From the NCBI GenBank assembly GCA_041725955.1, contig JBGRQE010000019.1, positions 1-48,657 of the forward strand: a DNA stretch of 48,657 nt. The letters are read 5' to 3'. The notes under the pieces were generated by a model. The model was not told the DNA's origin. It saw only the letters and a program-made list of their open reading frames with translations, and searched no databases. Position 1 is the stretch's first letter; each line of letters starts with the position of its first letter. The position numbers were made by a program, and so were the translations under genes. Shown here piece after piece: positions 19,294-28,054 of the stretch. The DNA is from JBGRPZ01 sp041725955 (GTDB taxonomy: Bacteria > Bacteroidota > Bacteroidia > Bacteroidales > JBGRPZ01).

Positions 19294-19322
19294 TTGACTA
19301 CAAAAAAAATCTCATATCTTTG
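19294..19322 (+). promoter_or_regulatory. Promoter of the ars operon
   Basis: TTG (19294-19296, in TTTTGAC) is followed after 18 nt by TATCTTTG (19315-19322). This fits the Bacteroidota -33/-7 consensus TTG-N19ish-TAnnTTTG very well. The start codon of the first gene lies 58 nt further on. Confidence 0.75.
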
Positions 19323-19340
19323 TTCGTAATACAGCGAACA
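19321..19340. promoter_or_regulatory. Inverted repeat overlapping the ars transcription start (candidate ArsR operator)
   Basis: TGTTCG and CGAACA flank an 8-nt centre (TAATACAG), directly overlapping the end of the -7 box and the expected start site. ArsR-type repressors bind imperfect inverted repeats at such positions. No arsR gene is seen in this window, so the binding protein is an inference. Confidence 0.5.
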
Positions 19341-19379
19341 CATAACAATACAAAATCCCTTTATACAAAGTCATATACA

Positions 19380-19613
19380 ATGGAAATAAAAATTCTAGGA
19401 ACAGGTTGTGCAAAATGTAAAAATCTTGAAAAGCTGACAATAGAAGCACTCAATAAATTAGAAATTAAAGCTTCTGTAATTAAAATAGAAGATATTACAG
19501 AAATAATGAAATATGGAATAATGTCAACGCCTGCATTGGTAATTGATGAAGAAGTAAAAATTAGCGGAAGATTACCTAAAATTGAAGAAATCATTAAAGT
19601 AATTACAAAATAA
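19380..19613 (+). CDS. arsE: Small thioredoxin-like protein of the ars operon (ArsE-like)
   Basis: This 77-residue protein is of the thioredoxin/glutaredoxin-like family with a redox pair in GCAKC (Cys10, Cys13) near the N-terminus and the cis-Pro segment MSTPALVID. Such proteins open arsEFG operons, where they are thought to work with ArsF in reducing nitrated aromatic arsenicals. The frame extends upstream to 19320, but that region contains the promoter and operator, so the ATG at 19380 is the start. ArsF follows after 11 nt. Confidence 0.75.
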   Translation: MEIKILGTGCAKCKNLEKLTIEALNKLEIKASVIKIEDITEIMKYGIMSTPALVIDEEVKISGRLPKIEEIIKVITK

Positions 19614-19624
19614 ACAAGCAAAAA

Positions 19625-20056
19625 ATGATCCGATTAATATCTATCCTAAGCCTTTTTATATTTATATCGATAAATAACACTTCAGCACAATGCTCAAAAG
19701 ATGCAAAAAATAGCTGTTCATCAAAAAGCAAGTGTGCCATTAGTAAAAAAGAAAATAAAATAAAGGTATATTATTTTCATGCAACGCGTCGATGTGCAAC
19801 TTGCCAAGCAGTAGAACAAACAACAAAAGACTATTTGAAAGAAAGCTATGGAAATAAAATTTCTTTTGAATCAATAAACAGAGAACAAGACAAGAATAAC
19901 CCTTTACTTAAGAAGTATAAGATTAATGGCCAAACCTTATTAATTGTAGGCAACAAAAAAGAAGTAAACCTAACCAATACAGCATTTCTTAATGCAAGAA
20001 ATAATCCTGACAAATTAAAATCCAAAATAAAGTCGACTATTGAATCAATGAAATAA
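19625..20056 (+). CDS. arsF: ArsF-family protein (nitrophenyl-arsenical reductase component), exported
   Basis: A signal peptide (residues 1-21, with NNTSA before a Cys at 23) is followed by a Cys-rich spacer (Cys23, 31, 37). A thioredoxin-like domain has RRCATC (Cys57, Cys60) at its start and NGQTLLIVG as the cis-Pro-equivalent region. In the named ArsEFG system, ArsE and ArsF together reduce nitro-aromatic arsenicals and ArsG exports the amino product; this role is from family knowledge. The gene ends 1 nt before the ATG of arsG, indicating coupling. At 143 residues its length is normal for the family. Confidence 0.75.
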   Translation: MIRLISILSLFIFISINNTSAQCSKDAKNSCSSKSKCAISKKENKIKVYYFHATRRCATCQAVEQTTKDYLKESYGNKISFESINREQDKNNPLLKKYKINGQTLLIVGNKKEVNLTNTAFLNARNNPDKLKSKIKSTIESMK

Positions 20057-20057
20057 G

Positions 20058-20756
20058 ATGGAAATATTACAGAATATTCTGGAAAATTCTCAATTCCCTA
20101 TTTTAACGGCTTTAGTTTTGGGATTAATGACAGCCATTAGTCCCTGTCCTCTTGCCACAAATATTACTGCAATTGGATATATAGGTAAAGATATTGACAG
20201 TAAGAAGAAAGTGTTTTTTAATGGGTTGGTTTACACCTTGGGAAGAGCAATTTCTTATACAGCAATTGGTATACTATTTTTCTTTGGAGTGAATCAATTT
20301 GAATTTGCAGGATTTTTTCAAGAGTGGGGAGAAAAAATTTTAGGTCCAATATTGATAGTTATCGGATTATTTATGCTTGGCATACTTAATTTAAATATAC
20401 CTGGGTTAGGAAGTTTAACAGAGAAAATGCAAAAAAAATCCAATAATGGATTTTTAGGTGTTTTATTACTTGGAATTGTTTTTGCACTAGCTTTTTGTCC
20501 TTATAGTGGAGTCTTATATTTCGGAATGCTAATTCCAATTACTATAAGTAGCACAAGTGGATTATATTTACCTTTTTTCTTTGCTATAGCAACAGGAATT
20601 CCAGTAATTATTTTTGCTTGGATTATTGCATTCAGCATTGGTTCATTAGGAAATATATACAATAAAATAAAATCTTTCGAACTCTGGTTTAGGCGTATTG
20701 TTGCTCTTTTATTTATTTGTATTGGAATTTATTACACAATAATAATTCTACTTTAA
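20058..20756 (+). CDS. arsG: ArsG-type aromatic arsenical efflux permease (CcdA/DsbD-like)
   Basis: A 232-residue membrane protein with six hydrophobic segments of the DsbD/CcdA type. Two conserved Cys-Pro motifs lie in membrane helices, SPCPLATN (Cys30) and AFCPYSG (about residue 148), as in CcdA-like transporters and the ArsG permease of arsEFG loci. Position directly after ArsF and before an arsenate reductase supports the ArsG assignment over a general thiol-disulfide carrier. It would export reduced organoarsenicals, perhaps with electron transfer to ArsF. The next gene begins 37 nt downstream. Confidence 0.8.
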   Translation: MEILQNILENSQFPILTALVLGLMTAISPCPLATNITAIGYIGKDIDSKKKVFFNGLVYTLGRAISYTAIGILFFFGVNQFEFAGFFQEWGEKILGPILIVIGLFMLGILNLNIPGLGSLTEKMQKKSNNGFLGVLLLGIVFALAFCPYSGVLYFGMLIPITISSTSGLYLPFFFAIATGIPVIIFAWIIAFSIGSLGNIYNKIKSFELWFRRIVALLFICIGIYYTIIILL

Positions 20757-20793
20757 TCAATAGTATTACTTAACTAATCAACTAAAATACATT

Positions 20794-21219
20794 ATGAAAA
20801 TTTTGATTCTTTGTACCGGAAACAGCTGTCGAAGCCAAATGGCACATGGTTTTTTACAATCCTTCAATCCGCTATTAACAGTGCGTTCAGCAGGAACAGA
20901 AGCCTCCGGAAAATTGAATCCATTGGCGGTAAAAGCAATGAAAGAAGTGAATATAAATATTGATTCACACACATCTGATTCTGTCACAGAATATATTAAC
21001 GATGAATGGGATTATGTAATAACTGTTTGTGGAGGAGCAGATCGAACGTGCCCTTCTTTCACAGGAAAAGTAAAAAACAGATTACACATTGGTTTTGATG
21101 ATCCTTCGGATGCAGCTGGATCAAACGATTTTATATGGAATGAGTTTATCCGAGTGAGAAACGAGATAAGAAATCGCTTTTATAAATTTTATAAGGAAGA
21201 AATTGAAAGCAAAATTTAA
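20794..21219 (+). CDS. arsC: Arsenate reductase, thioredoxin-coupled LMW-phosphatase type
   Basis: Reduces arsenate to arsenite. The P-loop CTGNSCR (Cys7-x5-Arg13) at the N-terminus is the low-molecular-weight tyrosine phosphatase/ArsC active site, and FDDPSDA near residue 101 supplies the general-acid Asp-Pro. The redox pair Cys79 and Cys86 (TVCGGADRTCPSF) has the spacing of Cys82/Cys89 in plasmid pI258 ArsC, so reduction by thioredoxin is expected. At 141 residues it is a full-length enzyme. It is the last gene of the ars operon. No arsenite exporter of the ArsB/Acr3 type is visible nearby. Confidence 0.85.
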   Translation: MKILILCTGNSCRSQMAHGFLQSFNPLLTVRSAGTEASGKLNPLAVKAMKEVNINIDSHTSDSVTEYINDEWDYVITVCGGADRTCPSFTGKVKNRLHIGFDDPSDAAGSNDFIWNEFIRVRNEIRNRFYKFYKEEIESKI

Positions 21220-21282
21220 CAAAATGTGTTATGCCTAACTTATAAGCTTTCTTTCTACAAATCACAAATAATCTTTTAAACA

Positions 21283-21313
21283 TATAGGCTGTTCAATATT
21301 CTGACAGCCTATA
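21283..21313 (+). terminator. Hairpin after the ars operon
   Basis: A perfect 10-bp inverted repeat, TATAGGCTGT and ACAGCCTATA with an 11-nt loop, lies 63 nt after arsC. There is no T-run behind it, so it may be a weak terminator or 3' protective structure. Confidence 0.5.
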
Positions 21314-21405
21314 ACTGGCTATAACAAATGACATTTGGCAGAAGATATTTTTAGTTTTCTATAAACTATTTTTTTACTCCAATTTCTTATAAGAATCTAA
21401 TATAT

Positions 21406-21540
21406 CTAAAAATTTATAGCCAATCCAATCCCATGATTTGACAAGCCTATATTAAAACTAAGATCCCACTCTTTTTTCTCAGAAATTCCAATAGAATCAT
21501 TATACAATCGTATTGCTTTTTCTTCTAAAATATTTTCTTT
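21406..21540 (-). pseudogene. Possible gene remnant (C-terminal fragment)
   Basis: A short minus-strand frame of about 40 residues, ending ...EWDLSFNIGLSNHGIGLAINF at a TAG (21406-21408), has coding-like composition and an alternating hydrophobic C-terminus resembling an outer-membrane beta-strand. A stop closes it upstream and no start is visible. It accounts for part of the 431-bp gap between arsC and the OmpL47-type gene; the rest is hairpins. Confidence 0.3.
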
Positions 21541-21595
21541 CTATGAAAAACACTCTTGTACACTAAAAAAATAAAATTAGTTAACATAAAATGTA

Positions 21596-21626
21596 AAAGG
21601 CTGTCTGAAATAAATCAGACAGCCTT
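21596..21626 (-). terminator. Terminator of the OmpL47-type gene
   Basis: A perfect 12-bp inverted repeat (AAGGCTGTCTGA / TCAGACAGCCTT, 6-nt loop) lies 24 nt downstream of the minus-strand stop codon and is followed on that strand by TTACATTTTA. Confidence 0.75.
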
Positions 21627-21650
21627 AATTACAATGTTACGTAAATTTAT

Positions 21651-23387
21651 TTATTTTTCGGCTACTACAAACGAGATTTGTTTTTCGGTTTTATTACCTA
21701 GCTCATCTACCGCCTTAACAACTACAGCATGAGTTTGCTGTTTAGTAAATAATTCTACATTTGAAGGTGAATTCGGACTTGTATATGACTTCATCTTTCC
21801 ACCATCAATAGAATAAAGTATTTTTTTAGTACCACAACTCTTATCTGTAGCACCTAAATACATCTTTACATAAGGAGGATATACATTCAATTCTTTGCCA
21901 TCGACATTTTCTGTTCGTATTGGCTTAATACTGAAATTAATATAAATATCAGGACCAATATTATCTACAAAAATCTCACTGTTCTTTGCTTTTTCAACAT
22001 TATTCACATTATCCTTAGCATAAAACAACAACTTATGATGTCCATCTTTTTCTACATGAAAAGCCTTATCATATGTCATAGGTGAACCTTCAATTTCATA
22101 ACTGATTAACTGAACACCAGAAGCTTTATCTTTGGAAAACAACTTCACTTTAGTATACTTATTTACAAATAAAGTATCACGAGCAAAAAATTGTGGACCA
22201 ATATAATCTATCGCAGAAATTGGAGCTTCATTATCTAAATAAACCAACTTTTCTTTTCTGGAGGACTTATTTTCTACATTATCGGTAGCATTAAAATAGA
22301 CCTTTTGCAAGCCCAATTTATCGATAAATTTAAAAGGAGTAGAATAAACAGAATTTATTTCCGAAGAAGCAAAACCATAATTAATCAATTTCACTCCTGA
22401 CTGAGAATCCTCAGCAGTTAATTGTAATGTACTTCGATTTGAAACATAGTGGTATCTCCCTTTATATTGATCTCCCAAAACTTTACATTCAACATCAGGA
22501 CCTATTTTATCAACAATAAAATCGCCATTTGTATTTGTAACAGATTTGTTCTTCACAAAATCCACTCCCCAATATTTAATTTTATGCTCACCATTTGATA
22601 AAGTAGAAGCAGAAATAGCATCAAAATATGCTTTTTTCTGACCTTCATCAAATTGATAAGTTACTCTTTTTACTCCTGTAATATTATCAGTAGCACTTAG
22701 AATAATTTTTGATTTTCCGGATATATATTTTCCATACACATCCCCCTCAAACTTATGCATAACTACAGGAGCAGTAGTATCTGTTTGAAATTTCTTCTCA
22801 CTAATTTTTTCATCGTTTCCAACAAAATCTACAGAATAGTACTTCACAGAATATTCTTTTTCATTGAAAAAGCTTTTTTCACCAGAATAATCTGCAAAAT
22901 CAACACCATCAACACTAATATAGGTGTTTTCAACTCCAGAAACCTGATCTTTTACTTTCAAGTCCATTTTTAACCCCTTACCATAATAAGTAGTTCCATT
23001 TTTAATATAGATTGGAGCACCAAAAAATCTGGATAATGATCTTGGAGCAATTCCATCTGCATAAACTTCGAAAATAACATCTCCTCTTGGAACAATCACT
23101 TGTTTTGTAACAGGATCAACTTTTGATGGGGTTCTTACAGTATTCTTTCCCTCAGTATCAAAATAAAATGGGTTAGCATACTTCGCAGTTGCTTCACTTG
23201 TAAGCTTCTCAGCTTTTGGTTTGTTGTTAGGATCAGTACCTAAAAATAAATACATTGGCTGATGTTTATTAACAAAAAGCCTTCCTTTTTCGTTTCTATG
23301 CATTTTAGGCTGATGCTGTAATTTACTCTGAGCCTGCCCATTATAGCAAATAACTAACAACAAAATAAAAGTAAAAATCTTATTCAT
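21651..23387 (-). CDS. Secreted protein with repeated OmpL47-type beta domains
   Basis: A signal peptide (residues 1-19, ending GQAQ) leads a 578-residue exported protein. From about residue 110 there are five or so repeats of roughly 85-95 residues. Each contains a strand like SKIILSATDNITGVKRVTYQFD or STLQLTAEDSQSGVKLINYGF, ending in a Y/F-x-A-x-D-x-V/N-x-N element and a D-x-x-G/A-P-x linker. This is the Ig-like OmpL47-type fold often found in surface proteins. There is no C-terminal type IX sorting domain that I can see; the protein ends ISFVVAEK. It probably sits in the periplasm or on the outer membrane. Function beyond a structural or adhesive role is unknown. Confidence 0.75.
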   Translation of the reverse strand: MNKIFTFILLLVICYNGQAQSKLQHQPKMHRNEKGRLFVNKHQPMYLFLGTDPNNKPKAEKLTSEATAKYANPFYFDTEGKNTVRTPSKVDPVTKQVIVPRGDVIFEVYADGIAPRSLSRFFGAPIYIKNGTTYYGKGLKMDLKVKDQVSGVENTYISVDGVDFADYSGEKSFFNEKEYSVKYYSVDFVGNDEKISEKKFQTDTTAPVVMHKFEGDVYGKYISGKSKIILSATDNITGVKRVTYQFDEGQKKAYFDAISASTLSNGEHKIKYWGVDFVKNKSVTNTNGDFIVDKIGPDVECKVLGDQYKGRYHYVSNRSTLQLTAEDSQSGVKLINYGFASSEINSVYSTPFKFIDKLGLQKVYFNATDNVENKSSRKEKLVYLDNEAPISAIDYIGPQFFARDTLFVNKYTKVKLFSKDKASGVQLISYEIEGSPMTYDKAFHVEKDGHHKLLFYAKDNVNNVEKAKNSEIFVDNIGPDIYINFSIKPIRTENVDGKELNVYPPYVKMYLGATDKSCGTKKILYSIDGGKMKSYTSPNSPSNVELFTKQQTHAVVVKAVDELGNKTEKQISFVVAEK

Positions 23388-23815
23388 AAGTTTTATTTAA
23401 TTTTTTTTCAAACCCAACATAAAGTTATTAATGTAACATTGTAATTATTTACAGTAAATTGGATGAATAGTTGTTATTAATTATAATTAACAGCTTTAAT
23501 TATAATTTATTTCCCATAAACGTTATTAATATATTAGTTTTTTTAGATTTTTTATACCTTTATTTACAGCAACAAATATTCACCTTAAAACTAACAAGAG
23601 ACTTGACCACTCACAATCACAACCTTACAACACAACCACAACTCTTTTTTTAACAAAAAAAATCTTTTCTAAACAGAAAGAAATTTTATTTAAATAACCA
23701 CAAAAAACATAATAAAGAAGACATAGAAAAAACTAAGCATTAACAAAAACTAAAAAGGAGAATATGTGTTTTAAAAACTATCCATAAGGTAAAATAAACT
23801 TTAAAACAGAAATCG
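23388..23815. other. 428-bp intergenic region, nothing recognised
   Basis: Divergent spacer between the OmpL47-type gene and the oxidoreductase gene. It should hold both promoters, but no clear TAnnTTTG/TTG pair, repeat or RNA structure was found. A 60-codon frame at 23471-23653 is low complexity and not convincing. Confidence 0.5.
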
Positions 23816-24808
23816 ATGAAAGCTCAAGTTATTAAAAGTTATGGCGACATAGATGTTTTCGAACTTCAAGAGATTAACAAACCTAATCCCAAGTCAAATG
23901 AAGTTTTGGTAAAAATATATGCTACCAGTGTAAATACTGCGGATATAAAAGGAAGAGAATTTGGCAAAATGCTAGATTTTACTCCTGATCCACCAGCTGT
24001 TCTGGGAATGGATTTTTCTGGAGTAATTGAAAAAACAGGAACAGATGTTGTAGGTTTCTCTGTAGGAGATAAAGTTTATGGTTGCGCAGGAGGAGTATTA
24101 AAACTTCAAGGTTGCCTTGCTGAATATATAGCAGCGGATATAAAATTAATAGCAAAAAAACCCAGAAACCTGAACATGCTGGAGGCTGCAGCTTTACCAT
24201 TGGTAAGTATTACTGCTATTGAAGGACTGGATAGAGCCAATGTACAAAAAAAAGATACAGTACTAATTCATGGTGGCGCAGGTGGTGTTGGACATATTGC
24301 AATACAATATGCAAAACAAGCAGGAGCTGCAGTTTATGCTACAGGAAGAAGTTCACATAAAAAAACTATAGAGGATCTTGGGGCAGTTTTTATTGATTTT
24401 GAGAATGAGAGCATCCAGGATTATGTAAATAAGTATACCAACGGGAAAGGCTTCGATATAATATATGATACAGTGGGAGCAGAAAACCTTATAAGCTCAT
24501 TTCAAGCTGCAAAAAGAAATGGACAAGTAATAACTACGGTTTCAATTGTAGAACTTGATCTTAGTTTAATGCATATTAAAGGACTATCACTACATGTTGT
24601 TTATATGCTTATGCCTATGATGTATGATGAAAAGAGAGAAATACATGGAAGAATTTTATCTAACTTAACATATTTATGTGAACAAGGTCGTATTCGCCCA
24701 GTCCTTGATAAAAGTCATTTTACATTAGAAACAGCTCCTCAAGCACAAGAACACCTTGATAAAGATAAAACTATAGGAAAGGTTGTTATTGAAATAACGA
24801 AAGAATAA
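23816..24808 (+). CDS. MDR-family zinc-type alcohol dehydrogenase / quinone oxidoreductase
   Basis: A 330-residue medium-chain dehydrogenase/reductase. The N-terminal GroES-like domain includes VLVKIYATSVNTADIKGREFG and LGMDFSGVIEKTG; the Rossmann domain has HGGAGGVGHIAIQYAKQAGA (about residues 152-171). The catalytic-zinc Cys/His pattern is absent (NTADIKGR where zinc enzymes have Cys-x-x-D), so it is more like the zinc-free quinone oxidoreductases that use NADPH to reduce enones or quinones. The substrate is unknown. It stands alone and ends in a bidirectional terminator shared with the convergent kinase-like gene. Confidence 0.85.
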   Translation: MKAQVIKSYGDIDVFELQEINKPNPKSNEVLVKIYATSVNTADIKGREFGKMLDFTPDPPAVLGMDFSGVIEKTGTDVVGFSVGDKVYGCAGGVLKLQGCLAEYIAADIKLIAKKPRNLNMLEAAALPLVSITAIEGLDRANVQKKDTVLIHGGAGGVGHIAIQYAKQAGAAVYATGRSSHKKTIEDLGAVFIDFENESIQDYVNKYTNGKGFDIIYDTVGAENLISSFQAAKRNGQVITTVSIVELDLSLMHIKGLSLHVVYMLMPMMYDEKREIHGRILSNLTYLCEQGRIRPVLDKSHFTLETAPQAQEHLDKDKTIGKVVIEITKE

Positions 24809-24852
24809 TTACTTATTCACCTAAGATACAGTCTTCTTAAACACAAACAACA

Positions 24853-24879
24853 TAGAGAGGTTCCTTTTTAACCTCTCTA
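24853..24879. terminator. Bidirectional terminator between convergent genes
   Basis: A perfect 10-bp inverted repeat (TAGAGAGGTT / AACCTCTCTA) with a 7-nt loop overlaps the stop codon of the minus-strand gene at 24877 and lies 44 nt after the plus-strand gene. Confidence 0.65.
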
Positions 24880-25758
24880 TACATCTTCATTACTAATAGC
24901 ACTAAATATCTTTTCTGAAATATACATATTATCTTTCTCACCTTGAATACCTGAAAAATAAAAAACGACACCAAAAAAAATAGCCCATCCCATAGATCTG
25001 TAAAATAAACTATTATCTATCCCATAATTATTAAAGATTATTTGTCGTGAATCTTTTTCAAACAGCATCCATAAACAAGCTAAATCAGTAGCAGGATCTC
25101 CCAATGTAATATCCCCCCAATCAATCACAGCAATAATATTTCCATTTTTTTCAATAATATTTTTAGAATGTAGATCTCCATGAATCAAGCATTTCTTATC
25201 CAAATTCAGTAAGACAGCTTTATTCCAAATACGCTCTATTTTTTTTATATCAAAAAGCTTGTTTTCAAATAATACTTTAAACCCCTTTTCTACAAGATCC
25301 GATTTTTCTCTTAAAGGAATTGATCTATAAGGATTATTTGGAGCATTAACTATAGAAAAAGAATGCAATTCTTTCAAAAACATTGCAAAACATTCTGCTT
25401 GTGAATTATTGAGGTCAGAATTTATTACTGTATTTCCTTCAAAAAATGGATATATCACCCATTTTTCTGAATATTCATCAGATGGTTTACCTTCTAAAAT
25501 TGGAAAAGGCGTATTTATAGATAAGCTGTCTTTCAATAAATTTAAGCACCTAATTTCATTCAAAATTAATCTAGTAGAGCTCATTCTTCTGGGTAACCTA
25601 ACTACATAATCGGAACCTAAAAGATAATTTTCATTATCCCAACCTGAGCACAAATAATTTATGTCTAAATCTGAACAATTTGAGAACTGTTCGTCAATAA
25701 GTCTTTTCACAATCTCTTTATTAATCTTTATTTCTTTCTTTGGCTTAAAATTTGACAT
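24877..25758 (-). CDS. Aminoglycoside-phosphotransferase-like (APH) kinase
   Basis: A 293-residue protein with the APH/choline kinase fold. YVVRLPRR carries the ATP-binding strand, LIHGDLHSKNII is the catalytic loop (Asp and Asn), and AVIDWGDITLGDPATDLACLW is the metal-binding DFG-like segment followed by the typical D-P-A-x-D-L-A. The family includes aminoglycoside and macrolide phosphotransferases as well as kinases of small metabolites. Its distance from known resistance enzymes cannot be judged here, so a resistance role is only a possibility. It is monocistronic. Confidence 0.8.
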   Translation of the reverse strand: MSNFKPKKEIKINKEIVKRLIDEQFSNCSDLDINYLCSGWDNENYLLGSDYVVRLPRRMSSTRLILNEIRCLNLLKDSLSINTPFPILEGKPSDEYSEKWVIYPFFEGNTVINSDLNNSQAECFAMFLKELHSFSIVNAPNNPYRSIPLREKSDLVEKGFKVLFENKLFDIKKIERIWNKAVLLNLDKKCLIHGDLHSKNIIEKNGNIIAVIDWGDITLGDPATDLACLWMLFEKDSRQIIFNNYGIDNSLFYRSMGWAIFFGVVFYFSGIQGEKDNMYISEKIFSAISNEDV

Positions 25759-26245
25759 AATATTCTCTTATTAATCTCAAAAAATTGTGGTTAAAATAAT
25801 GTTTTAAAACCATCACTGCTTATCTTATATATAATAATTCAACAATTTCATAAATAACTTACAACTCATTACTAGCAACAGAAAAACAGAAAGTAAAGTA
25901 AATTTCTTTATATGATCAAAAGTATTTCTTATTGATTTACAGAAAGTAAATTTAATACCTCTCTTATAAAATAAAATATCTTATCTTTGGAATACAGACA
26001 AAACTATGTCTTCATTCTTTATCATGTAACCTCATAATAACATAAAAAAACACTCTAAAACATGATTTGAATGGAATTAAAATCATATATTTAACTCTTC
26101 ATAAGAATTATTATTAGTTCGATATAAACAAAAAAAAATCATAATTTAGATTTCGTTTTACGAATGCTTTCTAAATAAAATTTTGTATATTAGAAATAAT
26201 CTTGAGAGACTAAAATCGAAACCTATATTAACTCCTAGCTCCCCC
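25759..26245. other. 487-bp divergent spacer upstream of the MFS gene
   Basis: Contains the promoter-like box at 25982 and a 7-codon reading frame at 26006-26029, described separately. No RNA gene or repeat was recognised; the short sequence ACAGAAAGTAAA occurs imperfectly twice (around 25890 and 25938). Confidence 0.5.
25982..25989 (+). promoter_or_regulatory. TAnnTTTG-type -7 box upstream of the MFS gene
   Basis: TATCTTTG matches the -7 consensus exactly. No good TTG is found at -33. Transcription from here would give a leader of about 250 nt before the ATG at 26246. Confidence 0.4.
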
Positions 26246-27643
26246 ATGGATAATAATTTTCCTGCCAAAAAAGATAATTCTACGGTAAGATGGCTAATCT
26301 TGTTTATAATGTGTTTTATTACCTTCTCAAATTATTACACTTGGGAAGTGTTCTCTCCTTTCAAAGAAGTTTTAGGATCAAAATATCGTTTTTCTAACAC
26401 AGAATACGGCTTTCTACAAGCAGCATTTAGTTTACCAAGTTCAATTCTATTCGCTACAGTAATTGGAGGAATCCTAATGGATAGAATAGGATCAGCAAAA
26501 ATTGGCATATACCTAATACTTTTAGTCTTAGTAAGTGGAATAATTTCTGTTTTTGGAGTTTCTCCATATTTTAAAGAAGGAAATATAATATATGATTATT
26601 TCAATTCCTTTATGGTTAAATACCCTCCTCATTTAAAAATCCTTACTCTTAGTAGTTTCATTTTTGGTATTGCTGCAGTAAATTTATTTACTCTTACAGC
26701 AAAGTCTGTTGCATTTTGGTTTATGGATCATGAGTATGGTTTGGCAAGTTCTTTAAATGTATCTGCTATACGAATCGGAACAGGAGGAGCTCTTGTTTTT
26801 GGACCATATGTTTTTACCAATTGGGGTTGGCCTTATCCTATTTATACAATTCTAATATTTCAAATTATTGTAGTTGTTCTTTTTGTCGTATACCTATACA
26901 GTCTTAAGAAGATAAAAAAAGGACAAATTAACGCTGAATTTTATAAAGGAGAGAGCATAGCTACATTTAAAATGATCTTTGCACTTCGAAAGAATGTAAA
27001 TTTTTATATGTTAATGATAACCGGAGCACTATTTTATCCAATTCTTTACACCCTTCTGAGATTTGGTCCGGATATTATGCAAAACATTTACCACTTAGAA
27101 TTACAAAGAGCATCTTTATATTCAAGTATTATTCCTCTATCAGCTACTGTAGCCACACCAATAACAGGATATATTATTGATAGAACAAAAGAAGCTCCTG
27201 CTTTTATAATTGTAGGTTCTTTCTTATTAATTATTGGTCTTACTTTTATTATGCTGGGAATTGGTTCATTTCTTATTCCTTTAGTAATGTTAGGAATATC
27301 ATTTGGTATTTTACCAGCAGCTTATTGGTTTATTTTCGGTAAAATGCTTGGAAAACAAGTATTTGGTAGTGCTTCTGGTTTAATGCTTTGGCTTCAGCAA
27401 ACAGCCCTTTGGATAACTCCAGTTGTAATGGGATATATTCTGGATTCTACAAACCCTGCAATTACCTCCAAAGATGTAGTGGAAGGAGAAGATTACTTTA
27501 ACTACTTCTTCCCAATGCTTTATTTACTATTCTATTCTATAGTTAATTTAATCATATGCAGTGTTTTAGCATTTAGATACCACCTAAAAACCATTGGAAA
27601 TATTGACAATGACGACATTACCCTATTTACAGGTGAGCAATAA
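26246..27643 (+). CDS. Major facilitator superfamily transporter
   Basis: About 465 residues with twelve predicted TM segments. The cytoplasmic loop 2-3 motif is GGILMDRIGSAKIGIYLILLV, a variant of MFS motif A (G-x-x-x-D-R-x-G). TM5 contains the G-rich SLNVSAIRIGTGGALVFGP, and the second-half loop GYIIDRTKEAP repeats motif A. An extended periplasmic loop (about residues 115-135, FKEGNIIYDYFNSFMVKYPPH) lies after TM3. This layout resembles organic-anion or nitrate-type uptake carriers more than drug exporters, but the substrate is unknown. The frame opens at a TTG at 26183; the ATG at 26246 is preferred because the hydrophobic first TM follows it at the usual distance. Confidence 0.8.
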   Translation: MDNNFPAKKDNSTVRWLILFIMCFITFSNYYTWEVFSPFKEVLGSKYRFSNTEYGFLQAAFSLPSSILFATVIGGILMDRIGSAKIGIYLILLVLVSGIISVFGVSPYFKEGNIIYDYFNSFMVKYPPHLKILTLSSFIFGIAAVNLFTLTAKSVAFWFMDHEYGLASSLNVSAIRIGTGGALVFGPYVFTNWGWPYPIYTILIFQIIVVVLFVVYLYSLKKIKKGQINAEFYKGESIATFKMIFALRKNVNFYMLMITGALFYPILYTLLRFGPDIMQNIYHLELQRASLYSSIIPLSATVATPITGYIIDRTKEAPAFIIVGSFLLIIGLTFIMLGIGSFLIPLVMLGISFGILPAAYWFIFGKMLGKQVFGSASGLMLWLQQTALWITPVVMGYILDSTNPAITSKDVVEGEDYFNYFFPMLYLLFYSIVNLIICSVLAFRYHLKTIGNIDNDDITLFTGEQ

Positions 27644-27904
27644 AAACTGCATACATAATTAGCTCCTGCAAAACAAAGTAAAATTACTTTTTACGATTTT
27701 ATGTTATAAAATGATATACTCCAAATTTTGATTGAATCCAGTCACCCTTTGAAGTGATTACTACTGTGGCTGGGTTATAAGAAAAAACCAATACTTATAA
27801 ATGATACTATATAGATCTGTTAATTTAACTTTGACAAATCTCAACCTCTTTACATAGAAGTTTTTAGCTTAAATTTTAGCTGTGAAAATTTAAATTAAAA
27901 ACAT

Positions 27905-27936
27905 AAAAAGAACAAAAGCCGCCTCTTCAAGACAGC
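27905..27936 (-). terminator. Terminator-like hairpin with U-tract, minus strand
   Basis: On the minus strand GCTGTCT and AGGCGGC pair with two G-U wobbles over a 5-nt loop, followed by TTTTGTTCTTTTT. It would end transcription of the beta-barrel gene or of a gene now lost. Confidence 0.5.
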
Positions 27937-27968
27937 TTATTGAAAATAAATTACAAAAGTGGTTTGAA

Positions 27969-28003
27969 AATGAGGTATATAATCAGGCCAATATTACCTC
28001 ATT
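27969..28003 (-). terminator. Hairpin downstream of the beta-barrel gene
   Basis: A perfect 9-bp inverted repeat (AATGAGGTA / TACCTCATT) with a 17-nt loop lies about 50 nt after the minus-strand stop codon and is followed on that strand by TTCAAACC. Confidence 0.4.
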
Positions 28004-28054
28004 AAAAGTTTTTAAGTTTTAGAATAACTTCAATATAAAAAGACTGTTTCAGCT

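Larger units (their letters stand above)
27644..28054. other. 411-bp intergenic region between convergent genes
   Basis: Contains two hairpins (27905-27936 and 27969-28003) given separately. No further gene was recognised; the remainder is AT-rich without clear coding signal on either strand. Confidence 0.5.

Noticed and set aside
23471..23653. 60-residue frame in the spacer after the OmpL47-type gene
   Set aside because: Its composition (Ile, Leu, Phe, Asn repeats) is what AT-rich noncoding DNA gives; no start context or conservation clue.
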